Shown here: positions 1-10,283 of the stretch, in pieces
Layout of the letters: each line of letters opens with the position of its first letter
Numbering within the stretch: position 1 is the stretch's first letter
DNA from: Pseudomonadota bacterium
GTDB lineage: Bacteria; Pseudomonadota; Gammaproteobacteria; Burkholderiales; Burkholderiaceae_E
Length of the DNA stretch: 44,795 nucleotides
Reading direction: 5' to 3'
Assembly: GCA_963204785.1 (NCBI GenBank)
Contig: CAUJHG010000044.1
Span: 1 to 44,795 of the forward strand
Notes under the pieces: model-generated
What the model saw: only the letters and a program-made list of their open reading frames with translations
What the model was told of the DNA's origin: nothing
The model's database searches: none
Made by a program: the position numbers and the translations under genes

Positions 1-486
1 CGTCAGCTCGATGCCAGCCACCGTGGCGAAACCGGCTTCGCTCTTCATCTGGCTGACCAACGCGGGCTGATTGACCTGGCTGAAGATCGTCGGAGCCTGA
101 TACAGAAACTGCAGGCGATGGCGGCCGAGGTCGAAGTCGCGCAACTGCCTCGGGACGACGACCTGGAAGACCATGCTGGCCTGGTGCGAGGCGCCGTGGA
201 ACGCCGCCGCGCGCAGCAGCGAAATGCGGTAGTCGATCCCCTGATGCTTCATCAGGGGGTCGATCCACTTCACGGGGTCCGGCGCGCCGGCGACCTGATC
301 TTCAGGGCGCAGGACGAGATAGAAGCCGTGCCTGGGGTTCGCCAGGCGGCGCTTGTTGACCGAACGGGTGATCGCCGCGGCGAGCGCCGAGGGCTTCAGC
401 CCGAGCGCCGCAACGGCCTCATCCCGGGAGAAGTAGGCTCGGCCGCGGGCGAGCAGATCGTCGAGGTAGGACTCAAGGGAAGCCAT
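1..486 (-). CDS. AbiEi-family type IV antitoxin, 5' part (runs off the left edge)
   Basis: The minus strand from the ATG at 486 is open through 162 codons to the window edge without a stop. The N-terminus (MASLESYLDDLLARGRAYFS) leads into a winged-helix region, roughly residues 15-55, with the pattern 'RDEAVAALGLKPSALAAAI' and then 'RLANPRHGFYLVL'. This is the hallmark of the AbiEi antitoxin N-terminal domain. The following segment (GIDYRISLLRAAAFHGASHQ, then 'VVVPRQLRDFDLG') matches the conserved middle of the family. Known role: these proteins bind their own promoter and neutralise a nucleotidyltransferase toxin (AbiEii) usually encoded directly downstream, which here would lie beyond position 1. 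The A+T-rich leader and the position just past guaA suggest acquired DNA. The toxin partner is not seen, so a solitary regulator is possible. Confidence 0.75.
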   Translation of the reverse strand, partial: MASLESYLDDLLARGRAYFSRDEAVAALGLKPSALAAAITRSVNKRRLANPRHGFYLVLRPEDQVAGAPDPVKWIDPLMKHQGIDYRISLLRAAAFHGASHQASMVFQVVVPRQLRDFDLGRHRLQFLYQAPTIFSQVNQPALVSQMKSEAGFATVAGIELT

Positions 487-491
487 TCCAA

Positions 492-520
492 AACATACGC
501 AAAACTCGACGAATAATCAA
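492..520 (-). promoter_or_regulatory. Candidate promoter of the AbiEi gene
   Basis: Read on the minus strand, TTGATT (515-520) and TATGTT (492-497) are separated by 17 bp. Each matches the sigma-70 consensus at 4 of 6 positions. The -10 ends only 5 nt before the ATG at 486, so a transcript from here would begin at or next to the start codon. The whole 487-541 spacer is much more A+T-rich than its surroundings. Confidence 0.45.
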
Positions 521-541
521 GATTTTTGTATATGCTTTGGG

Positions 542-562
542 TCACTCCCACTCGATCGTCGC
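542..562. other. Candidate guaA 3'-end island attachment core
   Basis: These bases encode the C-terminus of GuaA (ATIEWE and the stop). Established knowledge: the 3' end of guaA is a recurrent integration target for tyrosine-recombinase genomic islands in many bacteria, which regenerate the conserved gene end. Here the gene immediately beyond it is an A+T-richer accessory antitoxin gene, as expected at an island margin. No integrase and no second copy of the core lie inside the window, so this is only a candidate. Confidence 0.3.
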
Positions 563-2173
563 CGGCGGCTTCCCGGAGATGTCGTACACCACCCGGTTGA
601 TTCCGCGCACCTCGTTGATGATCCGGTTCGACACACGGCCGAGGAGTTCGTGCGGCAGGTGCGCCCAGTGGGCGGTCATGAAGTCGGTGGTCTGCACGGC
701 GCGCAGGGCGACGACGTGCTCGTAGGTGCGGCCGTCGCCCATCACGCCGACCGAGCGCACCGGCAGGAACACCGCGAAGGCCTGGCTGGTGAGCTCGTAC
801 CAGTTGCGGCCCACATCGGCGGCGGCGCACAGGCCGGCGGCGGCGTCCCGTTCGGTGGCGGTCGTGGCGCGCAGCTCGTCGGTGAAGATCGCGTCGGCGC
901 GGCGCAGCAGGTCGGCGTGCTCGGTGCGCACCTCCCCGAGGATGCGCACGCCCAGGCCCGGTCCGGGGAAGGGGTGGCGGTAGACCATCTCGCGCGGCAG
1001 CCCGAGCGCGACGCCGAGCTCGCGCACCTCGTCCTTGAAGAGTTCGCGCAAGGGCTCGAGCAGCTTCAGGTGCAGGGTGTCGGGCAGTCCGCCCACGTTG
1101 TGGTGGGACTTGATCACGTGCGCCTTCTTGCCCTTGGCGCCGGCGGACTCGATGACGTCGGGGTAGATGGTGCCCTGGGCGAGCCACTTCGCGTCGTCCA
1201 CCTTGCCCGCTTCGCGCTGGAAGAGGTGGACGAACTCGCGGCCGATCACCTTGCGCTTGGCCTCTGGGTCGGTGACTCCGGCCAGCGCGCCCATGAACTC
1301 GGCGCTGGCGTCGACGTGCACCACGCGCACGCCGAGGTTGCGCGCGAACACCTCCATCACCTGCTGAGCCTCGTTCAGGCGCAGCAGGCCGTGGTCGACG
1401 AACACGCAGGTGAGCTGGTCGCCGATCGCGCGGTGGATCAGCGCAGCGGCCACGGAGGAGTCGACTCCCCCTGAAAGCCCCAGGATCACGCGGTCGGCGC
1501 CGACCTGCTCGCGGATGCGGGCCACGGCCTCGTCGGCGAAGGCGGGCATGGTCCAGTCGCCGCGCGCCTTGCAGATCTCGAGCACGAAGCGCCTGAGCAT
1601 CGCGCTGCCCTGCTTCGTGTGCGTGACCTCGGGGTGCCACTGCACGCCGTAGAAGCCGCGCCAGTCGTCGGCGATTCCGGCGATCGGGCAGCTCTCGGTG
1701 GATGCCATCAGCACGAAGCCCTGCGGCAGCTGGGCGACCTTGTCGCCGTGGCTCATCCAGACGTCGAGCAGACCGTGCCCCTCGGGGCTGCGTTCGTCCT
1801 CGATGCCCTCGAGCAGCTTCGTGTGGCCGCGCGCGCGCACCCGGGCGTGGCCGAACTCGCGCACCTGGCCGGCCTCGACGGCGCCGCCGAGCTGCTCGGT
1901 CATCGTCTGCATGCCGTAGCAGATGCCCAGCACCGGCACGCCCGCCTCGAAGGCTTCGTGCGGCGCGCGCGGCGCGCCCGGCTCGATGACCGAGCTGGGC
2001 CCGCCGGAGAGGATCACGCCGCGCAGTGACTTCTCGGCAACCCAGGCATCCAGGGTGGCCTTCGCGTCGTCGTAGGGGCGGATCTCGCAGAACACGCGCA
2101 GCTCGCGCACGCGGCGCGCGATGAGCTGGGTGAACTGGGAACCGAAGTCGATGATGAGGATCTTGTCGTGCAT
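542..2173 (-). CDS. guaA: GMP synthase (glutamine-hydrolysing)
   Basis: This 543-residue protein converts XMP to GMP with ATP and glutamine, the last step of guanine nucleotide synthesis in the cytoplasm. The N-terminal class I glutamine amidotransferase domain shows the nucleophile Cys85 in GICYGMQ and the His/Glu pair in 'QWHPEVTHT'. The ATP-pyrophosphatase domain carries the P-loop '[10 protein letters not shown]' near residue 235. The C-terminal dimerisation domain ends in the typical TIEWE. Length is slightly above the roughly 525 residues common in the family. It lies 27 nt downstream of guaB on the same strand, so the two probably form the usual guaBA operon. The product is intact and the call is secure. 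Confidence 0.98.
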   Translation of the reverse strand: MHDKILIIDFGSQFTQLIARRVRELRVFCEIRPYDDAKATLDAWVAEKSLRGVILSGGPSSVIEPGAPRAPHEAFEAGVPVLGICYGMQTMTEQLGGAVEAGQVREFGHARVRARGHTKLLEGIEDERSPEGHGLLDVWMSHGDKVAQLPQGFVLMASTESCPIAGIADDWRGFYGVQWHPEVTHTKQGSAMLRRFVLEICKARGDWTMPAFADEAVARIREQVGADRVILGLSGGVDSSVAAALIHRAIGDQLTCVFVDHGLLRLNEAQQVMEVFARNLGVRVVHVDASAEFMGALAGVTDPEAKRKVIGREFVHLFQREAGKVDDAKWLAQGTIYPDVIESAGAKGKKAHVIKSHHNVGGLPDTLHLKLLEPLRELFKDEVRELGVALGLPREMVYRHPFPGPGLGVRILGEVRTEHADLLRRADAIFTDELRATTATERDAAAGLCAAADVGRNWYELTSQAFAVFLPVRSVGVMGDGRTYEHVVALRAVQTTDFMTAHWAHLPHELLGRVSNRIINEVRGINRVVYDISGKPPATIEWE

Positions 2174-2200
2174 GCTCGTTCTTCGATGCGCCGTCCAGCT

Positions 2201-3993
<1,793 letters not shown>

Positions 3994-4644
3994 ATGCGAA
4001 AGACGATCCCGGGCTGTGCGCTCCTGGTGCTGGGCATCGTGCTCGCCGGCAGTGCGCACGCGCAGTGGAAGTGGCGCGACGCCTCCGGCCTGGTCCACTA
4101 CTCGGATCAGCCTCCGCCGGTCTCGGTGCCCGCGGCAAGCATCCAGTCGATGCGTGGCGGCGCGCCGCAGGCCACCGTCGCTGCTGCCGCTCCCACTGGC
4201 GCCGCCACCGCGCCAGCGGACGCTGCGCGCGGCAACGCAAGCACCGCCGCTGTGCAGGAAGCGCCCGCGCAAGCCACGAACGTGAGCCTGGTCAAGGCCG
4301 CAGCCCAGGCGGGCGAAGCCCCCGCAGCGCAGGAGAGCGCCGCCGCCGAGGCGGCGGCTCCCGCCAGGCCGCGCACGCCCGCCGAGCGACTCGCCGAACT
4401 GCGCAAGCAGCAGGCCGACAAGGAGGCCGCGCTGCGCAAGAAGCGCGAGCAGGAGCAGATCGAAGCCCGCGCCGGACAGTGGTGCGAGGACCTGAAGACG
4501 CGGGCCCGGATCCTCGAGACCGGGCGACGGGTGGCCCAGATCGACTCGGCCGGTGAGCAGTCCTTCGTCACCGACGAGGATCGCGAGGCCCAGCTTGCTG
4601 CCCTGCGCCGGGACATCCAGTCGCAGTGCAAGGGCAAGGGCTGA
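3994..4644 (+). CDS. DUF4124 domain protein, secreted
   Basis: This 216-residue protein has a clear signal peptide: a basic start (MRKT), a hydrophobic core (LLVLGIVLAGSAHA) and probable cleavage after Ala23. The mature N-terminus reads 'QWKWRDASGLVHYSDQPPP', the diagnostic tryptophan/tyrosine pattern of DUF4124, a small domain of unknown function common at the N-terminus of exported proteobacterial proteins. An alanine-rich linker (about residues 45-125) is followed by a charged, probably coiled-coil segment (about 128-165). The C-terminal part contains two cysteines, one in 'QWCEDLKTRARIL'. A GAGGA ribosome-binding site lies 6 nt upstream. Its stop is 1 bp from the stop of the convergent rnfH. 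No specific function can be assigned. Confidence 0.85.
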   Translation: MRKTIPGCALLVLGIVLAGSAHAQWKWRDASGLVHYSDQPPPVSVPAASIQSMRGGAPQATVAAAAPTGAATAPADAARGNASTAAVQEAPAQATNVSLVKAAAQAGEAPAAQESAAAEAAAPARPRTPAERLAELRKQQADKEAALRKKREQEQIEARAGQWCEDLKTRARILETGRRVAQIDSAGEQSFVTDEDREAQLAALRRDIQSQCKGKG

Positions 4645-4645
4645 G

Positions 4646-4975
4646 TCAGCGCCCCGGGCCGCTCCACTTGTCGCGCGCGAGCGCCGCGCGTCGGTGCGCG
4701 ACGCGACGCTGACGGGCGATCTTCGGATCGACGGTGAGCGGCCCGAGCAGTTCGATGCGATCGAAGGCGCCCAGGCGGCATTCGGGCGGCCTGGCCCTGC
4801 CGTTGAGCGCGACCGAGAGCGCGCCTGCCTGCAGCCCCTCCCGGACTTCCGGAGGCAACAGGCCGGCGGCCAGCGCAGCCTTCAGCGCATCGGCGATCGT
4901 CGCGCCCTCGGGCAGGACGAGTTCGCCGATGTGCACCTGATCCTCATGCGCCCTGGCAAGCTGGACTGTCGGCAT
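4646..4975 (-). CDS. rnfH: RnfH family protein
   Basis: This small protein of 109 residues has the ubiquitin-like fold family signature '[20 protein letters not shown]' near residues 70-89. The ATG at 4975 was chosen because it gives the usual length and N-terminus ([13 protein letters not shown]), and because it follows the ratA stop by a single base (TGAGATG), implying translational coupling. The family was named from Rnf electron-transport clusters, but is mostly found, as here, next to ratA and smpB, and its biochemical role is not established. The C-terminus is rich in Arg and Lys. Confidence 0.9.
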   Translation of the reverse strand: MPTVQLARAHEDQVHIGELVLPEGATIADALKAALAAGLLPPEVREGLQAGALSVALNGRARPPECRLGAFDRIELLGPLTVDPKIARQRRVAHRRAALARDKWSGPGR

Positions 4976-4976
4976 C

Positions 4977-5435
4977 TCAGGCCCCGCCGCCCTCTGCGGG
5001 CGAAGCCCGGTGGATCTGGTCCGCGCGAACGACGAAGGCATCGACGAAGGACCGCGCAATGCGGTCGAACACCGGTGCGAGCGCCTGGGCGAGCAGCCCG
5101 CTCTTGAAGGTGTAGTCCAGCCGGAACTCCACCTTGCAGGCGTCGTGGCGCAGCGTGTGGAAGTGCCACAGGCCGTCCAGTCGCGAGAATGGGCCGTCAC
5201 GCAGGGTCATCGCAATGCGGTGCGGAGCGTGCAGCGTATTCTCGGTGGTGAATGCCTGGCGGATGCCACGGTAGTCGATTTGCACCGTGGCGAGCATCCG
5301 GTGCAGGCTGCGCTCGTGCACCGTGCTGCCGCCGCACCAGGGCAGGAACTTCGGGTAGTCCTGGACTGCCTCGACCAGCGCGTACATCTGCTCCGAGCTG
5401 TGGGCGAGCAGGACCGACTTGTGGACCGATGGCAT
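4977..5435 (-). CDS. ratA: RatA / COQ10-like START-domain protein
   Basis: This 152-residue protein belongs to the polyketide cyclase/COQ10 START-like superfamily. It shows the family pattern '[20 protein letters not shown]' at residues 17-36 and the C-terminal helix '[20 protein letters not shown]'. E. coli RatA was described as a toxin that blocks 70S association, while the yeast homologue Coq10 binds ubiquinone, so the physiological role is unsettled. It is divergent from smpB and coupled to rnfH, the typical proteobacterial arrangement. Start at 5435 gives the expected [11 protein letters not shown]-terminus. Confidence 0.92.
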   Translation of the reverse strand: MPSVHKSVLLAHSSEQMYALVEAVQDYPKFLPWCGGSTVHERSLHRMLATVQIDYRGIRQAFTTENTLHAPHRIAMTLRDGPFSRLDGLWHFHTLRHDACKVEFRLDYTFKSGLLAQALAPVFDRIARSFVDAFVVRADQIHRASPAEGGGA

Positions 5436-5461
5436 CTTGGCGAGGCTGCGCGTCCTGCGCT

Positions 5462-5485
5462 GCTAGAATCGGCCCGCATTCTAGC
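5462..5485. promoter_or_regulatory. Symmetric divergent promoter island between ratA and smpB
   Basis: An inverted repeat with perfect 8-bp arms (GCTAGAAT at 5462-5469 and ATTCTAGC at 5478-5485, 8-bp loop) places a TAGAAT hexamer on each strand. The plus-strand copy is preceded by TGC (5461-5463), an extended -10 motif, 66 nt before the smpB ATG. The minus-strand copy faces ratA 43 nt away. No good -35 was found for either. Confidence 0.55.
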
Positions 5486-5534
5486 GCGCCGGCCCGATCT
5501 CCTCACGCCGGCCCTCCTCCGGGGTCCTCCGCAC

Positions 5535-5978
5535 ATGAGCATCGTCGACAACAGGAAGGCCCTCCACGACTATTCGATCGAAGAGCGCTTCGAGGCGGGG
5601 CTTGCCCTCCAGGGCTGGGAGGTGAAAGCCATCCGCGCCGGGCGTGCGCAGATCAAGGAAGGCTATGTGATCGTGCGCGGCGGGGAACTGTTCCTGCTGG
5701 GCGCGCACATCACGCCGCTGCCCGAGGCGTCCACGCACGTGAAGCCGGACCCGGTGCGCACGCGCAAGCTGCTGATGCACTCCGCCGAGATCCACAAGCT
5801 GATCGGCAAGGTCGAGCGGGCTGGCTACACCCTGGTCCCGCTGGACCTGCACTACAAGGGCGGACGGGTGAAGCTCACGCTGGGCCTGGCCAAGGGCAAG
5901 AAACAGCACGACAAGCGCGCCACCGAGAAGGAACGCGAGTGGCAGCGCGAGCGGGAGCGCCTGCTGAAGTCGAAGTGA
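5535..5978 (+). CDS. smpB: SsrA-binding protein SmpB
   Basis: This 147-residue tmRNA partner rescues stalled ribosomes in trans-translation. The conserved SmpB core is present: '[20 protein letters not shown]', '[19 protein letters not shown]', and '[21 protein letters not shown]'. The lysine/arginine-rich C-terminal tail enters the mRNA channel in characterised members. The ATG at 5535 gives the normal N-terminus (MSIVDNRKA). It is divergently transcribed from ratA and convergent with qmcA (28-bp gap). Confidence 0.98.
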   Translation: MSIVDNRKALHDYSIEERFEAGLALQGWEVKAIRAGRAQIKEGYVIVRGGELFLLGAHITPLPEASTHVKPDPVRTRKLLMHSAEIHKLIGKVERAGYTLVPLDLHYKGGRVKLTLGLAKGKKQHDKRATEKEREWQRERERLLKSK

Positions 5979-6006
5979 CCCGGCCGGCATCCCGGGCGCT
6001 GCATGC

Positions 6007-6963
6007 TCAGCGCCTGCCTGTGCCGGACGCGTCGGCGCCCTGCCCTGGCGAGGGCTGGCGGACCACCTGCATCGCGGTGGCCACCAGCCCGGCCAGGTCG
6101 CCCAGGTTGGCCGGGACGATCATCGTGTTGTTGGTGCGGGCCATGCCGGCGATCGCCTCGACGTACTTCTCGGCCACCCGCAGGTTCACCGCGTCGATGC
6201 CGCCGTCCTGGCGGATCGCGCCAGCCACGCGCTCGATCGCCTTGGCGCTGGCGTCGGCAAGGGCCGAGATCGCGGCCGCCTGACCCAGCGCACGGTTGAC
6301 CTCGCCCTGCCGGTCGCCCTCGGAGCGCTGGATCTGCGCCTCGCGCTCGCCCGTGGCGATGTTGATCTGCTCCTGCTTGCGCCCCTCGGAGGCGGCGATC
6401 AGTGCCCGCTTCTCGCGCTCGGCGGTGATCTGTGCCTGCATCGAGCGCAGGATCTCCTGCGGCGGAGTGAGGTCCTTGATCTCGTAGCGCAGCACCTTGA
6501 CGCCCCAGTTGGTCGCTGCCTCGTCCAGTGCTGCGACCACGCTGGAGTTGATCAGGCCGCGTTCCTCGAAGGTGCGGTCGAGTTCGAGCTTGCCGATCAC
6601 CGAGCGCAGCGTGGTCTGCGCGAGCTGGGTGATCGCCACCACGTAGTTGCTAGCCCCGTAGGAGGCCCGCATCGGGTCGGTGACCTGGAAGTACAGCACG
6701 CCATCGACGGTCAGCTGGGTGTTGTCGCGGGTGATGCACACCTGGCTGGGCACGTCCATCGGGATCTCCTTCAGCGAGTGCCGGTACGCGACCCGGTCGA
6801 CGAAGGGGATGAGGAAGTTGAGCCCGGGGGTCAGCGTGCGGTCGTACTTGCCGAGCCGCTCGACGATCCAGGCGTGCTGCTGGGGAACGACCTTGAGCGA
6901 GCGGAGGATGAACACCGCCGCGAGCACCAGGACGATCAGGGCGAATAGGATGCTGCCGCTCAT
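6007..6963 (-). CDS. qmcA: SPFH/Band 7 membrane protein (QmcA, paraslipin type)
   Basis: This 318-residue protein has one N-terminal membrane segment (about residues 4-22), then an SPFH domain beginning 'VVPQQHAWIVERLGKYDRTL'. It carries the conserved 'ELDRTFEERGLINSSVVAAL' and 'WGVKVLRYEIKDLTPP'. A long charged helix (about 185-250) follows and then a C-terminal region ending 'GQGADASGTGRR'. Family members assemble large oligomeric cages at the inner membrane and associate with proteases or NfeD proteins. It follows the nfeD gene by about 54 nt on the same strand, the canonical pair. The exact function in this organism is unknown. Confidence 0.92.
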   Translation of the reverse strand: MSGSILFALIVLVLAAVFILRSLKVVPQQHAWIVERLGKYDRTLTPGLNFLIPFVDRVAYRHSLKEIPMDVPSQVCITRDNTQLTVDGVLYFQVTDPMRASYGASNYVVAITQLAQTTLRSVIGKLELDRTFEERGLINSSVVAALDEAATNWGVKVLRYEIKDLTPPQEILRSMQAQITAEREKRALIAASEGRKQEQINIATGEREAQIQRSEGDRQGEVNRALGQAAAISALADASAKAIERVAGAIRQDGGIDAVNLRVAEKYVEAIAGMARTNNTMIVPANLGDLAGLVATAMQVVRQPSPGQGADASGTGRR

Positions 6964-7017
6964 TCTCGATGTCTCCGGATGGAAGGGGGATCGCTCGGGG
7001 CGCCGGGCCTGGATGGA

Positions 7018-7494
7018 TCAGCCCGAGCCGGAGTCGGCTCGCGCATCGAGAGGGGCGACGGCAGCATCGGTGCGGGCGACGATCAGCCGGCTGCCCTCGA
7101 TCCGACGGATCACGTGCTCGCCCGGTCGTGCGGGACCGGGATCACCGGGGTCGAGCTCGGCCGTCCAGGCAGTGCCGCGATAGATCACCTGCGCGCGCCG
7201 GTCGGGCTGCCAGCGCTCGACGCGCACCCGCTCGCCGATGTCCAGCAGCAGGTCGCGATCCGAGTGTGACGCAACGCGCCCGCGCTTCGGGCTGAATCGG
7301 CGCAGTGCGAGCCAGGCGAGGATCGAGACCGCCGCCGCCGCGAGCAACTGCCAGGCGAGCCCGCCGCCCGTCCAGGCAACGAAGCCCGCACCGGCAAAGC
7401 CAGCTCCGAGCACCAGCAGATAGAAGGTCGGGGTGAGCATCTCGAAGAGCCCCAGCAGAACTGCCACTCCCCACCACCACCAGTACGCCTGCAT
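7018..7494 (-). CDS. NfeD family membrane protein
   Basis: This 158-residue protein starts MQAYWWWWGVAVLLGLFEML, with membrane segments at roughly residues 5-25, 28-43 and 46-60. They include a conserved pattern (GLFEMLTPTFYLLVLGAGF) typical of short NfeD proteins. The C-terminal OB-fold (about 75-145) contains 'GERVRVERW' and 'YRGTAWTAEL'. NfeD proteins work with SPFH partners in the same operon, here qmcA downstream. The ATG at 7494 is preferred over an in-frame ATG at 7608, because the intervening codons overlap the decayed gene on the other strand and do not look like NfeD. The run of four tryptophans is unusual. Confidence 0.88.
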   Translation of the reverse strand: MQAYWWWWGVAVLLGLFEMLTPTFYLLVLGAGFAGAGFVAWTGGGLAWQLLAAAAVSILAWLALRRFSPKRGRVASHSDRDLLLDIGERVRVERWQPDRRAQVIYRGTAWTAELDPGDPGPARPGEHVIRRIEGSRLIVARTDAAVAPLDARADSGSG

Positions 7495-7525
7495 CTGCCC
7501 CTCCCGTGTGCATGCTAGCATTCCC

Positions 7526-7747
7526 GGCGCCGCTGGCGCCCAGACCGTAGCGAAGATCGGCCACGTGGGCCCGCTCACGGGCAACATCGCGCAACTGGGC
7601 AAGGACAACGAAGCCGGTGCGCGGATGGCGACGATCGCACCGCCTACGGCCAGGGGTTGCCGACGAATTCACCAAGGCAGTGAAGGCCGCCGGCGGCAAG
7701 ATCGCGGGCCGCGAGTACACGAACGACAAGGCCACCGACTACACCTC
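7526..7747 (+). pseudogene. Remnant of a branched-chain amino-acid ABC transporter binding-protein gene (LivK-like)
   Basis: Three frames must be joined to read the family. From 7526, 'AGAQTVAKIGHVGPLTGNIA' and 'QLGKDNEAGARMA' match the mature N-terminus of periplasmic Leu/Ile/Val-binding proteins. From 7630, in another frame, 'DDRTAYGQG' matches the central region. From 7659, in a third frame, 'ADEFTKAVKAAGGKIAGREY' and 'TNDKATDYTS' continue it. Roughly a hundred residues between the first two parts are missing, one base is lost near 7657, and everything after about 7747 is gone. No start codon in the first frame precedes it. This is a non-functional relic on the strand convergent with ppsA. 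The match is by recognition of family motifs, not by alignment. Confidence 0.8.
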
Positions 7748-7773
7748 CGGGGACGGACCGACGCAGCACGCGC

Positions 7774-7802
7774 CAGTCCGCCAGCCTCACTCAGTCCGCC
7801 AG
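7774..7802. repeat. 11-bp direct repeat at the ppsA stop
   Basis: CAGTCCGCCAG occurs at 7774-7784 and again at 7792-7802. The second copy encodes the last residues and stop region of PpsA. It looks like a short duplication of the ppsA end beside the decayed transporter gene, possibly a footprint of the deletion that removed the rest of that gene. Confidence 0.7.
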
Positions 7803-10223
7803 GTCGCGGCGCGGAGGCGCTTCGGCGAGCCGTTTCCAGGTCATGACCACGGTGTCCGGGTTCAGCGAGATCGAGGCGATGCCCTGCTGCATCAGCCATT
7901 CCGCGAAGTCCGGGTGGTCGGAGGGACCCTGGCCGCAGATGCCGACGTACTTGCCGGCCTTGTTGCAGGCATTGATCGCGCGCTCGAGCAGCGCCCGCAC
8001 GGCAGGGTCGCGCTCGTCGAAGCCGTCGGCCACGAGCCCGGAGTCGCGGTCCAGCCCGAGCGTGAGCTGGGTCAGGTCGTTCGAGCCGATCGAGAAGCCA
8101 TCGAAGTGCTCGAGGAAGTCCTCGGCCAGCAGCGCGTTCGACGGCAGTTCGCACATCATGATCAGGCGCAGCCCGCCGCTGCCGTCGGCGGCCGCGCCAT
8201 CGCCGCGACGCAGGCCGTTGGCGGCCAGCAGCTCCACCACCGCCCTGGCCTCGGGCACGGTGCGCACGAAGGGCACCATCAGCTCGACGTTGGTGAGCCC
8301 CATGTCGTTGCGCACCCGCTTCATCGCCTGGCACTCGAGCTCGAAGCAGTCCCGGAAGCTGCCCGAGACGTAGCGCGAGGCGCCGCGGAAGCCCAGCATC
8401 GGGTTCTCCTCCTCGGGCTCGTAGCGTGCGCCGCCGATCAGCTTGCGGTACTCGTTCGACTTGAAGTCCGAGAGCCGCACGATCACCGGCCGCGGCCAGA
8501 ACGCGGCGGCGATGGTCGCCACGCCCTCGGCCAGCCGCTCGACGTAGAAGGCTCGCGGCGTGCTGTGGCCGCGCGCGACGCTCTCGACCGCCTTCTGGAG
8601 CTCCGGATCGACGTTCGGGTAGTCGAGAATCGCCTTCGGGTGGATGCCGATGTTGTTGTTGATGATGAACTCGAGCCGCGCGAGGCCGACCCCCTCGTTG
8701 GGCAGCTGCGCGAACTCGAAGGCCAGCGTCGGGTTGCCCACGTTCATCATGATCTTCAGCGGCAGCTCGGGCATCCGTCCGGTGTCGACCTCGGTGATCT
8801 CGGTCTCGAGCAGCCCGTCGTAGATGTAGCCGGTGTCGCCCTGCGCGCAGGAGACCGTGACGAAGGCGCCGTCACGAAGCCGCTCGGTCGCGTCGCCGCA
8901 TCCGACCACCGCGGGAATGCCCAGCTCGCGCGCGATGATCGCCGCGTGGCAGGTGCGCCCGCCACGGTTGGTGACGATCGCCGACGCACGCTTCATCACC
9001 GGCTCCCAGTTCGGGTCGGTCATGTCGGTGACCAGGACGTCGCCGGGCATCACGCGGTCCATCTGCGATGCGTCCACGATCACGCGCACCGGGCCGGCGC
9101 CCACCTTCTGACCGATCGCACGGCCGGTCGTGAGGACGTCGGACGAGCCCTTGAGCCTGTAGCGCTGCTGCTTGCCGCTGCCCTGCGACTTCACGGTCTC
9201 GGGACGCGCCTGCAGGATGTAGATCTTGCCGTCGCGGCCGTCGCGGCCCCATTCGATGTCCATCGGGCGGCCATAGTGGGCTTCGATGATCACCGCGTAG
9301 CGGGCGAGCTCGATCACCTCGGCGTCGCTCAGCGAGTAGCGGTTGCGCATCTCCACCGGAGTGTCCACGGTGCGCACCGTGCGTCCCACGCTCGTGGCCT
9401 CGCCGCTGCCGTCGGCGAACTCCATGCGGATCAGCTTGCTGCCCATCTGGCGGCGGATGATCGGGTATTTGCCCGCGGCGAGGATCGGCTTGTGGACGAA
9501 GAACTCGTCGGGGTTGACCGCGCCCTGCACCACGGTCTCACCCAGGCCGTAGGAGCTGGTGATGAAGACCACGTCCGGGAAGCCCGACTCGGTGTCGATC
9601 GTGAACATCACGCCGGCGGCGCCGAGGTCGCTGCGCACCATCCGCTGCACCCCGGCCGAGAGCGCCACGTGCGAGTGCTCGAAGCCCTTGTGGACGCGGT
9701 AGGAGATCGCGCGGTCGTTGTAGAGCGACGCGAACACGTGCCGGATCCGCTCGAGGACGGAGTCGATCCCGGAGATGTTGAGGTAGGTTTCCTGCTGGCC
9801 GGCGAAGGAGGCGTCGGGAAGGTCCTCGGCAGTGGCCGAGGAGCGCACCGCAACCGAGATCTCGTCGCCGGATTCGGCGACCAGTTGCGCGTAGTGCTCG
9901 CGGATCGCGGCCTCGAGGTCCGCGGGCAAGGGGCTGGACTCGATCCAGCCGCGGATCTCGGCGCCGCACTCGGCAAGCGCCTTGACGTCCTCGATGTTCA
10001 GGCCTTCGAGCCGGCCGTTGATGCGCTCGACCAGGCCGTTGTGCCGCAGGAACTCACGGAATGCGTGCGCCGTGGTGGCAAAGCCCCCCGGCACGCGCAC
10101 GCCCGAAGCGGCGAGCTGGCTGATCATTTCCCCCAGCGAAGCGTTCTTGCCGCCAACCGAATCGACATCGGTCATGCGCAAGGCTTCGAAGGGAACGACG
10201 AGGCGTCCCTCGAGATGGTTCAT
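7791..10223 (-). CDS. ppsA: Phosphoenolpyruvate synthase
   Basis: This 810-residue enzyme makes PEP from pyruvate and ATP, via a phosphohistidine, for gluconeogenesis. The N-terminal ATP-binding domain begins '[16 protein letters not shown]'. The swivelling phosphohistidine domain contains '[17 protein letters not shown]' with His426. The C-terminal PEP/pyruvate-binding barrel shows '[14 protein letters not shown]' and '[19 protein letters not shown]'. The ATG at 10223 ([12 protein letters not shown]) is preferred. The frame is open upstream to 10463, but those codons run through an inverted repeat and do not resemble the family. It is divergent from its regulator ppsR. Confidence 0.97.
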   Translation of the reverse strand: MNHLEGRLVVPFEALRMTDVDSVGGKNASLGEMISQLAASGVRVPGGFATTAHAFREFLRHNGLVERINGRLEGLNIEDVKALAECGAEIRGWIESSPLPADLEAAIREHYAQLVAESGDEISVAVRSSATAEDLPDASFAGQQETYLNISGIDSVLERIRHVFASLYNDRAISYRVHKGFEHSHVALSAGVQRMVRSDLGAAGVMFTIDTESGFPDVVFITSSYGLGETVVQGAVNPDEFFVHKPILAAGKYPIIRRQMGSKLIRMEFADGSGEATSVGRTVRTVDTPVEMRNRYSLSDAEVIELARYAVIIEAHYGRPMDIEWGRDGRDGKIYILQARPETVKSQGSGKQQRYRLKGSSDVLTTGRAIGQKVGAGPVRVIVDASQMDRVMPGDVLVTDMTDPNWEPVMKRASAIVTNRGGRTCHAAIIARELGIPAVVGCGDATERLRDGAFVTVSCAQGDTGYIYDGLLETEITEVDTGRMPELPLKIMMNVGNPTLAFEFAQLPNEGVGLARLEFIINNNIGIHPKAILDYPNVDPELQKAVESVARGHSTPRAFYVERLAEGVATIAAAFWPRPVIVRLSDFKSNEYRKLIGGARYEPEEENPMLGFRGASRYVSGSFRDCFELECQAMKRVRNDMGLTNVELMVPFVRTVPEARAVVELLAANGLRRGDGAAADGSGGLRLIMMCELPSNALLAEDFLEHFDGFSIGSNDLTQLTLGLDRDSGLVADGFDERDPAVRALLERAINACNKAGKYVGICGQGPSDHPDFAEWLMQQGIASISLNPDTVVMTWKRLAEAPPRRDLAD

Positions 10224-10283
10224 GAGAAAGTCCTGACATGATGGAGAAACGGTTCTCGCTGCGCCCGGCCGGGCCTTCGCGAT

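Noticed and set aside
4977..5435. RatA with RnfH as a classical toxin-antitoxin pair
   Set aside because: The gene pair is conserved core in proteobacteria and RatA belongs to the COQ10 family. No sequence evidence here supports an antitoxin role for RnfH.
7617..10241. An 874-codon open frame on the plus strand across ppsA
   Set aside because: It is antisense to a full-length, motif-complete PEP synthase. Its translation is rich in Arg, Ala, His and Gly with no recognisable domain. Such mirror frames arise from high GC at third codon positions.
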